DNA of 64,000 nt from Ideonella sp. A 288 (GCF_002198735.1 NZ_MWLO01000121.1:39488-103487); one strand, 5' to 3'. Counted from the stretch's first letter, positions 1-9,523 are shown. Notes: a model not told the origin generated them from the letters alone. Numbers and translations are program-made.

Positions 1-649
1 AGATCGGCAGCGTGGTCTGCTGGCCGGCGGTGAAGGTGGTGACGATCACCTCGTCGAAGCTCAGCGCAAAGGCCAGCAGCGCGCCGGCCAGCAGCGCCGA
101 ACCGAGCTGCGGCATCACGATGTAGCGCAGGGTCTGGAAGCCGTCGGCGCCCAGGTCCATGCTGGCCTCGATGAGGTTGGGGTTCAGGCGCCGCAACCGC
201 GCCACGGCGTTGTTGAACACCACCACCACGCAGAAGGTGGCGTGGCCGATCACGATGGTCCAGAACGAGAACGGGATCTCCATCGTGTGGAATGCACTGC
301 GCAAGGCGATGCCGGTGATGACGCCCGGCAGCGCGATGGGCAGGATGAACAGCAGCGAGATCGCATCGCGGCCGAAGAACCGCGCCCGCGCCAGCGCACC
401 GGCGGCCAGCGTGCCCAGCACCAGTGCGGCGGCGGTGCTCCAGGCGGCGACTTCGAAGCTCAGCCGGATGGCGGCCCAGACATCGTCGCGCTCCCAGGCC
501 ACGCCGAACCAGCGCGTGGTCAGCGCCGGCGGCGGAAAGACATAACTCTTGTCTTCCGCGCTGAAGGCATACAGCACGATCAGCGCCAGCGGGATGTGCA
601 GGAACATCACCACAGCCCAGGCCGATGGGGTCAGCAGCCTAGAGCGCAT
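1..649 (-). CDS. Polyamine-type ABC transporter permease (PotC/YdcV-like), 3' end outside window
   Basis: This is the second inner-membrane permease of a spermidine/putrescine-type importer. The start ATG (647-649) lies 11 bases inside the end of the upstream permease, which indicates translational coupling. The visible 216 residues carry an N-terminal membrane helix ([19 protein letters not shown]), several further helices and the EAA-type coupling loop [20 protein letters not shown] that contacts the ATPase. The C-terminus runs off the left edge. It is the last gene seen of a four-gene minus-strand operon in the order binding protein, ATPase, permease, permease. The exact substrate cannot be told from sequence. 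Confidence 0.9.
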   Translation of the reverse strand, partial: MRSRLLTPSAWAVVMFLHIPLALIVLYAFSAEDKSYVFPPPALTTRWFGVAWERDDVWAAIRLSFEVAAWSTAAALVLGTLAAGALARARFFGRDAISLLFILPIALPGVITGIALRSAFHTMEIPFSFWTIVIGHATFCVVVVFNNAVARLRRLNPNLIEASMDLGADGFQTLRYIVMPQLGSALLAGALLAFALSFDEVIVTTFTAGQQTTLPI

Positions 650-1580
650 CGAACGCTCCTTGGCGTTTCGCGAACCAGAGGTACAGCCCGATGGCGACGA
701 TCGGTACCAGCGAGAAGGCGGCCGCGAAGGGGATGTTGCCGGCCACGCCCTGCTGGCGGTAGATGACCTGCCCGATGAAGAGCGTGGAGTCGCCGATGAC
801 CTGCGGGATGATGTAGTCGCCCAGCGTCAGGCTGAAGGTGAAGATCGAGCCCGCAGCCACGCCCGGCATCGCCAGCGGCAGCACCACGCGGCGAAAGGTG
901 GTGGCAGGGTGGGCGCCGAGGTCGGCCGAGGCTTCCAGCGTGCTGGCCGGGATGCGCTCGATGGCGGCCACCAGCGGCAGGATCATGAACGGCAGCCACA
1001 TGTACACGAACACGACGAATGTGCCGAAGGTCGAGAAGCTCAGGCTGGGCCCGCCGATCAAAGGGGTGGCCAGCAGCGCGTCGACCACCCAGGTGAGGTG
1101 CAGCTGCTGCGTGACCCAGTGGATGGCGCCCTCCTTGGCCAGCAGCAGCTTCCAGGCGTACAGCCGCACCAGGTAGCTGCTCCACAGCGGCAGCATCACC
1201 GCGATGTACAGCACGGCCTTGGTGGCGCCGCCGGTGCGCGCCATCACCAGCGCCACCGGGAAGGCCAGCACGGTGCAGGCCAGCGTGACCGCCACCGCCA
1301 TGCCGATCGAGCGGCGTGCGGCGTCGAGGTTGGCGCCGTCCAGCAGCGCGATGAAGTTCGAGATGCCGACCTCTCGAACCACCTGGCCGGTGAAGTCGTC
1401 CAGGCGGAACAAGGCATTGGCCAGCAGCGCGAACAGGCTGCCCAGGTAGATGACGCCGAACCACAGCAGCGGCGGGCCCAGTAGGGCCAGCAGCAGGAGC
1501 CCGCGGCGGTGGTACAGCAGGTCGGACAGCCGGCGCCGCAGCGTGGGCGCCGGCAGGGCCTGCAGCGCGAGCGCCGTCAT
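639..1580 (-). CDS. Polyamine-type ABC transporter permease (PotB/YdcU-like)
   Basis: A 313-residue inner-membrane permease of the PotB/YdcU type. The start [10 protein letters not shown] overlaps the ATPase stop in an ATGA arrangement at 1577-1580; a longer in-frame reading upstream lies inside the ATPase gene and was not used. Helices include [20 protein letters not shown] and a run near [20 protein letters not shown]. The coupling loop [20 protein letters not shown] is intact. With its partner permease it should form the membrane channel of the importer. Confidence 0.9.
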   Translation of the reverse strand: MTALALQALPAPTLRRRLSDLLYHRRGLLLLALLGPPLLWFGVIYLGSLFALLANALFRLDDFTGQVVREVGISNFIALLDGANLDAARRSIGMAVAVTLACTVLAFPVALVMARTGGATKAVLYIAVMLPLWSSYLVRLYAWKLLLAKEGAIHWVTQQLHLTWVVDALLATPLIGGPSLSFSTFGTFVVFVYMWLPFMILPLVAAIERIPASTLEASADLGAHPATTFRRVVLPLAMPGVAAGSIFTFSLTLGDYIIPQVIGDSTLFIGQVIYRQQGVAGNIPFAAAFSLVPIVAIGLYLWFAKRQGAFDAL

Positions 1581-2581
1581 GGCCGCAGCGGGTGCACCGC
1601 GCGTTCGTCCCAGTGCAGGTGAACCGGGCGACCGGGTTCGGGAGGCGCGCTGCCGGCCTCGGCGGCCAGGTCGGCCTGCAGCAGCGCGCCGCCGGCGTCG
1701 ACCCTCAGCCGGGTGAAGGCGCCGAAGTACTGCACCTCGCACACCGTGCCGCTGGCGCGCGCACCGGCAGCGTCACCCAGACGGATGCGTTCGGGGCGCA
1801 GCATCGCGCCGGCATGGCCGGTCAGGCGCTGCGCCGCCTGGCCTTCCAACACGTTGGCCGCGCCGACGAACTGCGCCACGAAGCGCGTGGCCGGGGTGTC
1901 GTACACCTGGGCCGGCGTGCCCACCTGTTCCAGCCGCCCGGCATTGAACACGCCGATGCGGTCGCTCATCGACAGCGCCTCGTGCTGGTCGTGCGTGATG
2001 AACAGGAAGGTGATGCCCAAGCGGCGCTGCAGCGCCTTCAGCTCGCTCTGCATCTGCTCACGCAGCTTCAGGTCCAGCGCGCCCAGTGGTTCGTCCAGCA
2101 GCAGCACCTGGGGCTGGCCGACCAGCGCGCGCGCCAGTGCCACCCGCTGGCGCTGGCCGCCCGACAGTTGGGCCGGCCGGCGCTCACCCACGCCCGGCAG
2201 CTGCACCAGGGCCAGAAGTTCGTCCGCCTTCTGCGCCCGTGCGGCCTTGGCCACGCCACGCACCATCAGCGGGTAGGCCACGTTGTCGCGGATGCTCATG
2301 TGCGGGAACAGCGCGTAGTCCTGGAACACGGTGTTGACCGGGCGCAGGTACGGCGGCCGCGAGGTCACGTCGGCACCACCGATGCGAATGCGACCGGCCG
2401 ACGGCAGCGTGAAGCCCCCGATCATGCGCAGGCAGCTCGTCTTGCCCGAGCCCGATGGCCCGAGCAGGGTGAAGAACTCGCCGGCCTCGATGGTCAGGTT
2501 GACGCGATCCACGGCGCGCACGGCCGTGTCTCCGCTGCCGAAGACGCATTCGACGTCTTCGAGCTGGACCGCTGCCGTCAT
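1577..2581 (-). CDS. Polyamine-type ABC transporter ATP-binding protein (PotA-like)
   Basis: A 334-residue cytoplasmic ATPase of the PotA family. Walker A is GPSGSGKTS, the signature is LSGGQRQRVALARAL and Walker B is VLLLDEPLGALD, followed by the switch histidine in FITHDQHEA. The C-terminal ~90 residues (from about TGHAGAMLRPERIRLGD) form a TOBE domain, as usual in PotA and absent from amino-acid importers. It sits between the binding-protein gene (gap of 9 bases) and the first permease (4-base overlap). Confidence 0.93.
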   Translation of the reverse strand: MTAAVQLEDVECVFGSGDTAVRAVDRVNLTIEAGEFFTLLGPSGSGKTSCLRMIGGFTLPSAGRIRIGGADVTSRPPYLRPVNTVFQDYALFPHMSIRDNVAYPLMVRGVAKAARAQKADELLALVQLPGVGERRPAQLSGGQRQRVALARALVGQPQVLLLDEPLGALDLKLREQMQSELKALQRRLGITFLFITHDQHEALSMSDRIGVFNAGRLEQVGTPAQVYDTPATRFVAQFVGAANVLEGQAAQRLTGHAGAMLRPERIRLGDAAGARASGTVCEVQYFGAFTRLRVDAGGALLQADLAAEAGSAPPEPGRPVHLHWDERAVHPLRP

Positions 2582-2590
2582 CGGATCAGC

Positions 2591-3760
2591 TCAACGGCCG
2601 CCCAGGACTGCGATGTAGTCCGACGCCCACTTGTGGTACGGCACGCAGGCGTTGTTCTGGCTCTTGCACTGTGCCACGGGGGTGCGCCAGAAGCTGATCT
2701 TCTCGAAGTCGTTGTAGCCCTGGCGCGCGCAGCCGTCGTCGCCCAGGAGCTTGTTGCCCTTGCAGGCGGCCGGCACCGCTGGCACCGAGCCGAACCAGGC
2801 CGACAGGTCACCTTGCAGCTTGGGGTTGAGCGAATGCTCCAGCCACATGTACGCGCAGTTCGGGTGCTTGGCTTCGGCGTGCAGCATGGTGCTGTCGGCC
2901 CAGCCGGTGGCCCCCTCGACCGGCACCACGCTGGCCACCGGGGCCTTCTTGCTCTTCAGGATGTTGGCCTGGAACTGCCAGCTGCCCGAAGCGACCACCC
3001 CTTCATTGGTGAAGTCGTCGATCTGCACGAACGCGTCGTGCCAGTACTTGCCCACCAGCTTGCGCTGGCCGCGCAGCAGGTCGAGCGCCGCCTTGTACTG
3101 GGTCTCGTTGAGCTCGTAGGGGTCCTTGATGCCCAGGCCCGGGTTCTTCTTCATCAGGTACAGCGCCGCGTCGGCGATGTAGATCGCGCCGTCGAAGGCC
3201 TGCACCCGCCCCTTGTTGCTCTTGCCATCGGGCAGCGTGGTCTCTTCGAACACCACGCTCCAGCTGGTGGGCGGCTTGTCGGCAAAGACCTTGGTGTTGA
3301 ACATCAGCACGTTCCAGCCCCACTGGTAGGGCACGCCATAGTGGGTGTTGCCCTCGAAGTGCCAGGGCGCCTTCTGCAGCCGTGGGTCGATGTTCTTGTA
3401 GCTGGGGATCAGGCCGACATTGATCGGCTGCACCTTCTTGCCGCGGATCAGCCGCGTGCTGGCATCGCCCGAGGCGGTGACGAGGTCGAAGCCGCCCTCG
3501 TTCATCAGCGCCACCATCTCGTCGGAGGTGCCGGCGGTCTTGACGTTGACCTTGCAGCCGGTCTTCTTCTCGAAGTCGGTCACCCAGTCGAAATTCTTGT
3601 CGGTGGCACCGCGCTCGATGTAGCCGGCCCAGGCCACGATGTCGACCTGGCCTTCGCCCTTGCCGATCTTGGCCAACGGCGCCTTCTGCGCCGACACGAG
3701 GCCATGGGCGGCCAGCGTGACCGCGGCCACGGCCGCGAGGATGAATGTGCTGCGGGACAT
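2591..3760 (-). CDS. Periplasmic polyamine-type substrate-binding protein (PotD/YdcS-like)
   Basis: A 389-residue solute-binding protein. The N-terminus has a Sec signal (MSRSTFILAAVAAVTLAAHG, cleavage near VSA-QK). Family features include IVAWAGYIERGATDKNFDWV, FDLVTASGDASTRLI and YGVPYQWGWNVLMFNTKVF. A good Shine-Dalgarno (AGGAGG) lies just before the ATG. It is first in its operon and reads divergently from a LysR gene. YdcS-like proteins bind polyamines or related cations; the ligand here is inferred only from the family. Confidence 0.9.
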   Translation of the reverse strand: MSRSTFILAAVAAVTLAAHGLVSAQKAPLAKIGKGEGQVDIVAWAGYIERGATDKNFDWVTDFEKKTGCKVNVKTAGTSDEMVALMNEGGFDLVTASGDASTRLIRGKKVQPINVGLIPSYKNIDPRLQKAPWHFEGNTHYGVPYQWGWNVLMFNTKVFADKPPTSWSVVFEETTLPDGKSNKGRVQAFDGAIYIADAALYLMKKNPGLGIKDPYELNETQYKAALDLLRGQRKLVGKYWHDAFVQIDDFTNEGVVASGSWQFQANILKSKKAPVASVVPVEGATGWADSTMLHAEAKHPNCAYMWLEHSLNPKLQGDLSAWFGSVPAVPAACKGNKLLGDDGCARQGYNDFEKISFWRTPVAQCKSQNNACVPYHKWASDYIAVLGGR

Positions 3761-3928
3761 GGAGCCTCCTGGGGTCGGTTGAATCGACAGGTGAGCACAC
3801 GATAGGGCCGGGCCTGCGGCGTGGTGAAATTCAATCGAGCGGGGTCAGGCCATCGACATTGGAGATATCGAGAGAAACCCGCAGCCCTGGCGCCCGAACG
3901 CCTCGGCGCAGCACGAGAATGTCGGCAC

Positions 3929-4849
3929 ATGGCCCTGTCCCACGTGACCCTTCGGCAGTTCCGCTATTTCATCGCCGTGGCCGAGAGCGGCTCGGTCGTG
4001 GCGGCGTCGCGCATGCTCAACATCGCGCAAAGCGCCGTCACCAAGAGCATGCAGGAACTGGAGGACGAACTGGGCCAGCGGCTGTTCGAGCGCAGCCCCC
4101 GGGGCATCACGCTGACGGTGCAGGGGCACCGCTTTTTGGCCGGTGCGCACCGGGTGATCGGCGCCGTGGCCGAGGCCACGCGGCTGCGCCAGGGCGAAGA
4201 GGCCGACGGCATCGTCGGCCACCTGGCCATCGGCGTGACCAGCCTGGTGGCCGGCTACTACCTCAGCGAACGCCTGTCGCGTTACCGTCGCCTGTGCCCC
4301 GGCGTCAGCGTGCAGGTGGTGGAGGACAGCCCGACCTTCCTGGAGCACCTGCTGATCAACGGCGAACTCGACGTGGCCATCATGGTGTGCAACGCGCTGG
4401 GCGATCCGCAGGCGCTGATGGTCGAGACCTTGACGCGCAGCCCCAGCCGCGTGTGGATGGCCTCCGACCACCCGTTGGCCGTGCGCGACGAGGTGAGCCT
4501 GGCCGACTGCGCCGCGCACGACCAGGTGGTGCTCGAGGCCGACCGCATCGACGACCTGATGCGCGCTGCCTGGACCCGCCACCAGCTCAAGCCGCGTGCG
4601 CTGCTGCGCACCTCGTCGCTGGAGGCGGTGCGCTCGCTGGTCGGCGCCGGTGCCGGCGTGAGCGTGCTGCCCGACTTCCTGTACCGCCGCTGGACGCTGG
4701 ACGCCGAGCATGTCGACGTTCGCCCGCTGCGCGACGAACTGCCCACGGTCGACGTCGGTCTGGTGTGGCGGCGCGGGCTGGCGCTCAAGCCGGTCGTGGC
4801 GGAGTTCATCGAAGTGGCGCGCGAGTCCTCGCGGTCCCGCCGTTCCTGA
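3929..4849 (+). CDS. LysR-family transcriptional regulator
   Basis: A 306-residue LysR regulator. The winged helix-turn-helix is at residues ~4-65 (LRQFRYFIAVAESGSVVAAS, then AQSAVTKSMQELEDELGQRLF), and an effector-binding LysR domain follows. The ATG at 3929 starts right before the HTH; the reading frame is open further upstream without homology. It is divergent from the polyamine-type ABC operon with 168 bases between starts, so it probably regulates that operon. The shared gap has two copies of TTNAATCGA about 60 bases apart (near 3780 and 3832), possible binding sites. Confidence 0.88.
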   Translation: MALSHVTLRQFRYFIAVAESGSVVAASRMLNIAQSAVTKSMQELEDELGQRLFERSPRGITLTVQGHRFLAGAHRVIGAVAEATRLRQGEEADGIVGHLAIGVTSLVAGYYLSERLSRYRRLCPGVSVQVVEDSPTFLEHLLINGELDVAIMVCNALGDPQALMVETLTRSPSRVWMASDHPLAVRDEVSLADCAAHDQVVLEADRIDDLMRAAWTRHQLKPRALLRTSSLEAVRSLVGAGAGVSVLPDFLYRRWTLDAEHVDVRPLRDELPTVDVGLVWRRGLALKPVVAEFIEVARESSRSRRS

Positions 4850-4859
4850 GACTGCGCAG

Positions 4860-5103
4860 GAGATCGCCCGTCCGCGTCGCGGGTCCTTGTCCGAATCGCC
4901 GTCGTCTTCGGCCAGGCAGGTCGAACCCTCCTCTTCCATCAACACCGCCCACGGGTGAGCAACTTCATCAGTCGGGTGATGATCTGGTGCAACACCCCAT
5001 GCAGCGCCGCATCGGTTGGCGCGGGTACTTCGACCATTTCCGGCGCCCCGTCGGTGCGACGCCGGTACACGCCGTCCAGCACCAGGCACTGCAGGCGGAA
5101 GAC
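4860..5103 (-). pseudogene. Remnant of an IS91-family (Y2) transposase, frameshifted
   Basis: Reading leftward from about 5103, the minus strand encodes LVLDGVYRRRTDGAPEMVE and IITRLMKLLTRGR, which I recognise as the middle of IS91/IS801-type transposases of proteobacteria. A stop follows at 4939-4941. The expected continuation (EEEGSTCLAEDDGDSD) appears in a different frame from about 4948 leftward, so the copy carries a frameshift. Nothing else of the transposase is visible on either side. The remnant starts a few bases after the LysR gene and its other edge coincides with a truncated gene at ~5106. It is non-functional. Confidence 0.68.
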
Positions 5104-5105
5104 GC

Positions 5106-5660
5106 CATGACCATGGCGTCCTGGGCGATGCCACCGAGGCGACGCGGGTGCTCTGGCTTGAACGCCACGGGCTGGATGCACTGCGCGAGCTGAATCTGCC
5201 GGCACCGCACGTCTTCGAAGACATCGCGCCCCGGCCCGTGGTACTGCCCGGCGCGCAGCCTGGGCGCGGCCTGCTGACGGTGCGCTCGGGCCCCGACGGC
5301 GGGCAACTGGCGGCCGTGCACACGCCACACATCGGCGGTGTGCTGCACGTCTATCGGCCCGAAGGCGAGCGACTGACCCGGCAACGCCTGTACGCCGATG
5401 TCAGCACCCACCGCATCGGCATGCGCGAGGTCGACCTGGCGGCCTGGGTGCAAGGGCTGCTGATACTGCCCAGCCAGGACGGCCGCCGACTGCGGCTGAT
5501 GAACCCGGCGGCGGACTGGACCGAGTTGAAGGCGGTGGCGCTGCCAGGGCGCGCCATCCTGACCGCCGCGGTGCCCGACGCCGCAGCGCTGGCGGTCTTG
5601 CTGGACGGCGGCCAGGTCGTGCTGGTGGGGGCGTCGGCGCGCACGGCCCCTCGCGCCTGA
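5106..5660 (+). pseudogene. 5'-truncated FG-GAP/VCBS-like repeat protein gene
   Basis: An open frame of ~185 codons ends at 5660. Its motifs HGVLGD, HVFEDIAPR and STHRIG match a family of FG-GAP/VCBS-like proteins in which they precede calcium-binding beta-propeller repeats. The usual N-terminus (signal peptide and upstream residues) is missing: upstream of ~5106 the frame runs antisense through an IS91 remnant. Typical Asp-rich DxDGDG loops are degenerate here (PGAQPGRG where a DLDGDG loop is expected). I read it as the surviving 3' part of a gene cut by a transposition or deletion event. A start codon at 5016 keeps the frame open, so residual translation cannot be excluded. Confidence 0.55.
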
Positions 5661-5683
5661 GAGCCCGTCGACACCGCAGCGGC

Positions 5684-7813
5684 TCAAGGCCCGGCCTTGC
5701 CTTTGGCGCGGCGCCGGCGTGCGGCAAGAGGCGACTCAGCCGCCGCGTACGCCGCCAGGCCAGCCGGTCGGTCGATGGGCAGAACCTCCTTCAGCGTCGT
5801 GCCGCCAGCGGGCTGCAGCGCCGGCGGAAAGAACGCCAGCTTCTGCGCCGCGGCCAGCTTGGCGGTGCGCGTGAGGTCGAGGTCGCGCTCGTTGACGCCG
5901 GCCGGCGGCTTCGCCGCCACGCCGTCCACGATCTCCAGATCGAACCACCAGCGCTTGACCGCGTTGCGCTGGCCGCCGCCGGTGCGGTCGTCGTAGTCGA
6001 TGAGCTGGCGGCGCGAGGCCGGCACGTCGATGGACAGCCACAGAAGCCGTTCGGCTTCGACCAGGTCCTCGCGGTTGTAGGGGCAGGTCTTCATGCAGCG
6101 GCCGCAGGCCGAGCCCTTCATGTTGGTCAGCCGGTACTTGCCGCATTTCTCGACGTCGGGCTTCCAGATCTCGTAGCCGTTGAACATCACCTTGGGGCCG
6201 AAGGGGATGGCGTTGCAGGGGCACTCGCGTGCGCATTTCAAGCACGCGTTGCACACGGCCTGCAGGCCGAAGTCAATGGGCTTGTCCACGGCCAGCGGCA
6301 GGTCGGTCGTGAACAGCACCGACTTCGATCGTGGGCCGATGAAGGGGTTGAGGATCAGCTCGCCGATGCGCGACAGCTCGCCCAGGCCGGCCATCAGCAC
6401 CGCCGGCAGGTGCAGCAGTTCGGAATGCGCATTCGAGTGGGCGCGTGCCGAATACCCCATGCGCCGCACATGCGCGGCCATCACGCCGGCGATGGTGGCG
6501 CCGCGCAGGTAGGCCCGCATCGACTGCGCACCCGAGATCCAGTCGTCGCCCGAGGCCCCCTCCATCGTCTCGAACCCCTGGTCGATCAACATCACCACCG
6601 CGTACCGGTGGTAGGGCGCGATCGGCCGGCCCTCGACCTCGTCGTGCGAGTAGTACATCCAGGGCTCGGCCTCGCAGATGCCCACCAGGTCCGCGCCCAT
6701 CACATGGGCCAGGGCCTTGACCGCGTTGGCATTGCGCTGCGGGTCCGACAGGTCGCCGCCAAAGCCAGTGGGCTGCAGCGGCTCACGCGTGCCCTGCATC
6801 GGCACCAGGCCGCGGATCAGCGGCGTCATCGCAAAGGCCAGCGGGTGCTTGACGGCAAAGCGCGTGCGCTCGGTCCTGGCCTTCTCGCCCAGGTCGCCCG
6901 CCAACGCCCGGGTGAACAGGTCGGCGCGCTTCGGCACGCGCTGGATCTCGTCGCGCAGCACCAGCGTGGTCGGCGCATCGACGCGCCGGATGCGCTCCAT
7001 CGCGTAACGCCCCAAGTGCAAAGGACGCCGCGCCAGTTCATCGTCTTCGAAGCCGGGCCGGGTGCCGGGTGCGCCCATGTAGGTGGCCGCGTCGGGCCAG
7101 TCCAGCGATGCCGTTGCCGCGATCGGCAGGTCGGTGGCCAGCGGGTAGTCGGTGGTGACGGCGGCAACGCGGAAGCCGCGCGCGGAAAAGGGCATGGCGA
7201 GCACGCCATCGACGGCCTTGGCCACGCCCGCGCGCTGGGCCAGGGCGGCCAGGTCGACCCGCGTCCGGCCGGCCCCATCACCCGCGGTGCTGTTGGCCAC
7301 ATGCCCACGCGCCGACCAGCCCAGCGCGCGGACGTACGCCGCCAGCACCACCGCCACCTCGGCACAGCGCAGGTCGGTGCGCTCGGCGTGGGTGCCGCGG
7401 ATCCATTCGGCGCCGGGTTCGCCGGGCTGCGGTTCACGGCTGAACTCCACGAGAAAGACGAACGCGTGGCTGTGGGGCGGATGATCGGCGTCCAGCCAGT
7501 CCTGCGGCTGCAACTCGCAGACGCCGGCCAGCGTGGCGTCCAGGAAGTAGGCCGAGGCCTTGAGGTTGCGGGCGCGCGCGACCAGATCGTCGGGCACCGG
7601 CGCGCGTGCGGGCGCCATCACGCCATCGAGGTGTTCGTCGAAGAGCGTGCGGTACTCGGGCAACGCGCCCAGCACCGCATCGGCGCCTGCGCGAACCGCA
7701 TCGGTCGGCTGGCGCACCCCGGCGATGGGCTCCGCTGCTTCACGCGGCAGCAGTTCCGTCGGCAACATGCCAAGATCAAAGGGACGATCCCGGTTGGAGA
7801 AGAGTCGGGCCAC
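5684..7813 (-). CDS. Reductive-dehalogenase-like cobalamin/[4Fe-4S] protein with a duplicated core domain
   Basis: A 709-residue protein related to the respiration-independent reductive dehalogenases (NpRdhA/BhbA type). I chose the GTG at 7811-7813 because GGAG sits 6 bases before it; the frame extends 12 codons further. The C-terminal part has two ferredoxin-type cluster motifs at residues ~521-577 (CNACLKCAREC and ACGRCMKTCPYN). The preceding nitroreductase-like, B12-binding fold appears twice: residues ~120-232 and ~405-512 share a ...W-I-x-G...Y/L-R...V-R-x-x-G-W/Y-S-A-R... pattern and each ends in TTD-PLA-D-PI. Only the second copy is followed by Fe-S motifs. There is no Tat signal and no C-terminal flavin reductase domain. 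Dehalogenase activity is unproven. Confidence 0.75.
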   Translation of the reverse strand: MARLFSNRDRPFDLGMLPTELLPREAAEPIAGVRQPTDAVRAGADAVLGALPEYRTLFDEHLDGVMAPARAPVPDDLVARARNLKASAYFLDATLAGVCELQPQDWLDADHPPHSHAFVFLVEFSREPQPGEPGAEWIRGTHAERTDLRCAEVAVVLAAYVRALGWSARGHVANSTAGDGAGRTRVDLAALAQRAGVAKAVDGVLAMPFSARGFRVAAVTTDYPLATDLPIAATASLDWPDAATYMGAPGTRPGFEDDELARRPLHLGRYAMERIRRVDAPTTLVLRDEIQRVPKRADLFTRALAGDLGEKARTERTRFAVKHPLAFAMTPLIRGLVPMQGTREPLQPTGFGGDLSDPQRNANAVKALAHVMGADLVGICEAEPWMYYSHDEVEGRPIAPYHRYAVVMLIDQGFETMEGASGDDWISGAQSMRAYLRGATIAGVMAAHVRRMGYSARAHSNAHSELLHLPAVLMAGLGELSRIGELILNPFIGPRSKSVLFTTDLPLAVDKPIDFGLQAVCNACLKCARECPCNAIPFGPKVMFNGYEIWKPDVEKCGKYRLTNMKGSACGRCMKTCPYNREDLVEAERLLWLSIDVPASRRQLIDYDDRTGGGQRNAVKRWWFDLEIVDGVAAKPPAGVNERDLDLTRTAKLAAAQKLAFFPPALQPAGGTTLKEVLPIDRPAGLAAYAAAESPLAARRRRAKGKAGP

Positions 7814-8141
7814 GGCGTCTCCGGCTTGAGCAGGCCTGGAGCGTAACAAGCGCCGCGACCTGCCCCGGGCCGGCCCGCGACTTCAGCGCAGGTCAAGCTG
7901 CCCGCGGCAGCGCCAGGCACAGCCGGGTGCCGCCAACGGGTCGTCCCGGCCAGGACCAGCCATCGACGCATGGCAGCTTCATCGCATCTCGGCGCGAAAA
8001 GAGACCGATCTTCTTGACGGCGCAAGAACTGGTCATGCGCCACCAGGCGGGCGACAAGACTTTTTCGCCTGGCTTGAATCCAAAGCCTGCTGTCCAGCGC
8101 TCCAAGGAAGGGTCATCACAACCCTCACCTGGAGAACCGCC
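7814..8141. other. Intergenic region between the dehalogenase-like gene and the hydrolase
   Basis: This 328-base gap separates two divergent genes. It should hold both promoters, but I see no convincing -35/-10 pair. A good Shine-Dalgarno (GGAG, 8134-8137) serves the hydrolase. On the minus strand a 70-codon frame (7893-8105, TTG start; an inner ATG gives 46 codons) has no recognisable similarity and is not annotated as a gene. Confidence 0.5.
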
Positions 8142-9473
8142 ATGCGCCGACTGAACCTCTGGCCCCTGCTGATCGGCCTGGCCTTGCTCGCTGCGCAGCC
8201 CACCGGCCGCGCAGCGCTGGATGCCTCAGTGACCACCCGGCTGGCCGATGATCTGCGCTGCCAGCTCGGCGTCTACGGCCTGCCCGGGCAGCGAACGATG
8301 GCGATCACCGGCCACGACGGGCAGCCCCGTGGTCTGCACTACACCTTGTCGGACGGGCGATTCGGGCCGCTGCTGGAGCAGCCTGACGGCAGCTTCGCGG
8401 GTGGGGCCGTCACCATCCGCTTCGAACCCTGCGCCGCAGGCACGTTGTGGCTGGGCACCCCGGAAGGCGCAGAGCGCTTCAGAGCCACGCGCCTGGCTCT
8501 GAAGCAGCAGGAAACCCGCTTCACCAGCGACGGCATCACGTTGCACGGCAAGCTCGTGCTGCCGCCAGGCGGCCATGCGCGTGTGCTGGCCGTTTGGGTC
8601 GAGGGCTCGAACAACAACCCCAGCACCGATGACTGTGTGTGGCCCTACGAGCTGGCGCGCCGTGGCGTGGCCGTGTTCGTGTACGACAAGCGCGGCACCG
8701 GGGCATCCGGTGGCGCCATGACTTCGAACTTCCAGGCCCGCGCCAGCGATACCGCAGCGGCGGTGCGCGAAGCCCGCCGTCTCGCGCCGGGCATCCGCCG
8801 GGTGGGGGTGATCGGCGGCAGCCAAGGCGGCTGGGTGGCGCCATTGGTGGCCACTCAGGTACGCCTGGACTTCGTCGTCGCCGCGTTTGCCCTGGCCGAA
8901 GGGCCGATCGCCCAGGACCAGGCGCTGGTAGCGCAGCAATTGCACGAAGCCGGGTTCGACGATGCCGCGCAAGGCCCTGCCCGGGAGCTGACCGCCCTGA
9001 CCGAGAAGGCTGTGCGCACGGACCTGCGCGAAGGACTGGACGAGATGGACGCCTTCAAGACCCGCTGGGCTGGGGCGCCCTGGCTGAAGGCCATCCAGCC
9101 GCGTTCCTACACGGGGCTGTTCCTCCAGTTCACTGCCGCCGACATCCGCGCCCACGGCCCGGCCATGGCGCAGGGCCTGGACTTCACCCATGAGCCAAGG
9201 CCGGTGATCCAGGCCATCCGGTCGCGCCAGCTGTGGCTGCTGGGTGGGCGTGACCGTCAGGCCCCGAACGTCGGCACGCAATCCATCCTGCGGCAGTTGC
9301 AGGCCCTGGGGCGGCCCATCGACGTGGTGATATTCGAGCGAGCCGACCACGGCCTCATCGAACCTGCTGCCGACGGTTCCGGCTTCACCTACGCGGCAAG
9401 CCTGTTCGACACCACCGCCGACTGGGTGCTGCGTGCGCAGCCCCCAGCCCGCGGGCGCTTCATCACGCGCTAG
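8142..9473 (+). CDS. Secreted alpha/beta hydrolase (serine peptidase/esterase-like)
   Basis: A 443-residue alpha/beta-hydrolase. The N-terminus is a Sec signal (LLIGLALLAAQPTGRAA, cleavage near residue 25). After a ~120-residue N-terminal region the hydrolase core shows YDKRGTGASGG (oxyanion region), the nucleophile elbow GGSQGG with Ser227, and a catalytic-type histidine in ADHGLIE. This layout is common in exported dienelactone-hydrolase or S9/S15-like esterases; the substrate is unknown. The Shine-Dalgarno GGAG precedes the ATG. The next gene (DUF6249) starts 50 bases downstream on the same strand and may share the transcript. Confidence 0.85.
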   Translation: MRRLNLWPLLIGLALLAAQPTGRAALDASVTTRLADDLRCQLGVYGLPGQRTMAITGHDGQPRGLHYTLSDGRFGPLLEQPDGSFAGGAVTIRFEPCAAGTLWLGTPEGAERFRATRLALKQQETRFTSDGITLHGKLVLPPGGHARVLAVWVEGSNNNPSTDDCVWPYELARRGVAVFVYDKRGTGASGGAMTSNFQARASDTAAAVREARRLAPGIRRVGVIGGSQGGWVAPLVATQVRLDFVVAAFALAEGPIAQDQALVAQQLHEAGFDDAAQGPARELTALTEKAVRTDLREGLDEMDAFKTRWAGAPWLKAIQPRSYTGLFLQFTAADIRAHGPAMAQGLDFTHEPRPVIQAIRSRQLWLLGGRDRQAPNVGTQSILRQLQALGRPIDVVIFERADHGLIEPAADGSGFTYAASLFDTTADWVLRAQPPARGRFITR

Positions 9474-9523
9474 CCACTGCAGCTTGTAGTCCACTCGGTG
9501 CTGCAGACCTGGAGATCCACCCC

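Noticed and set aside
5016..5105. The apparent N-terminus of the FG-GAP-like frame
   Set aside because: This part is antisense to the IS91 remnant and has no similarity to the family, so it was not counted as native coding sequence.
7893..8105. A 70-codon minus-strand frame between the dehalogenase-like gene and the hydrolase
   Set aside because: It begins with TTG, has no convincing Shine-Dalgarno and no similarity I recognise. It remains possible but unsupported.
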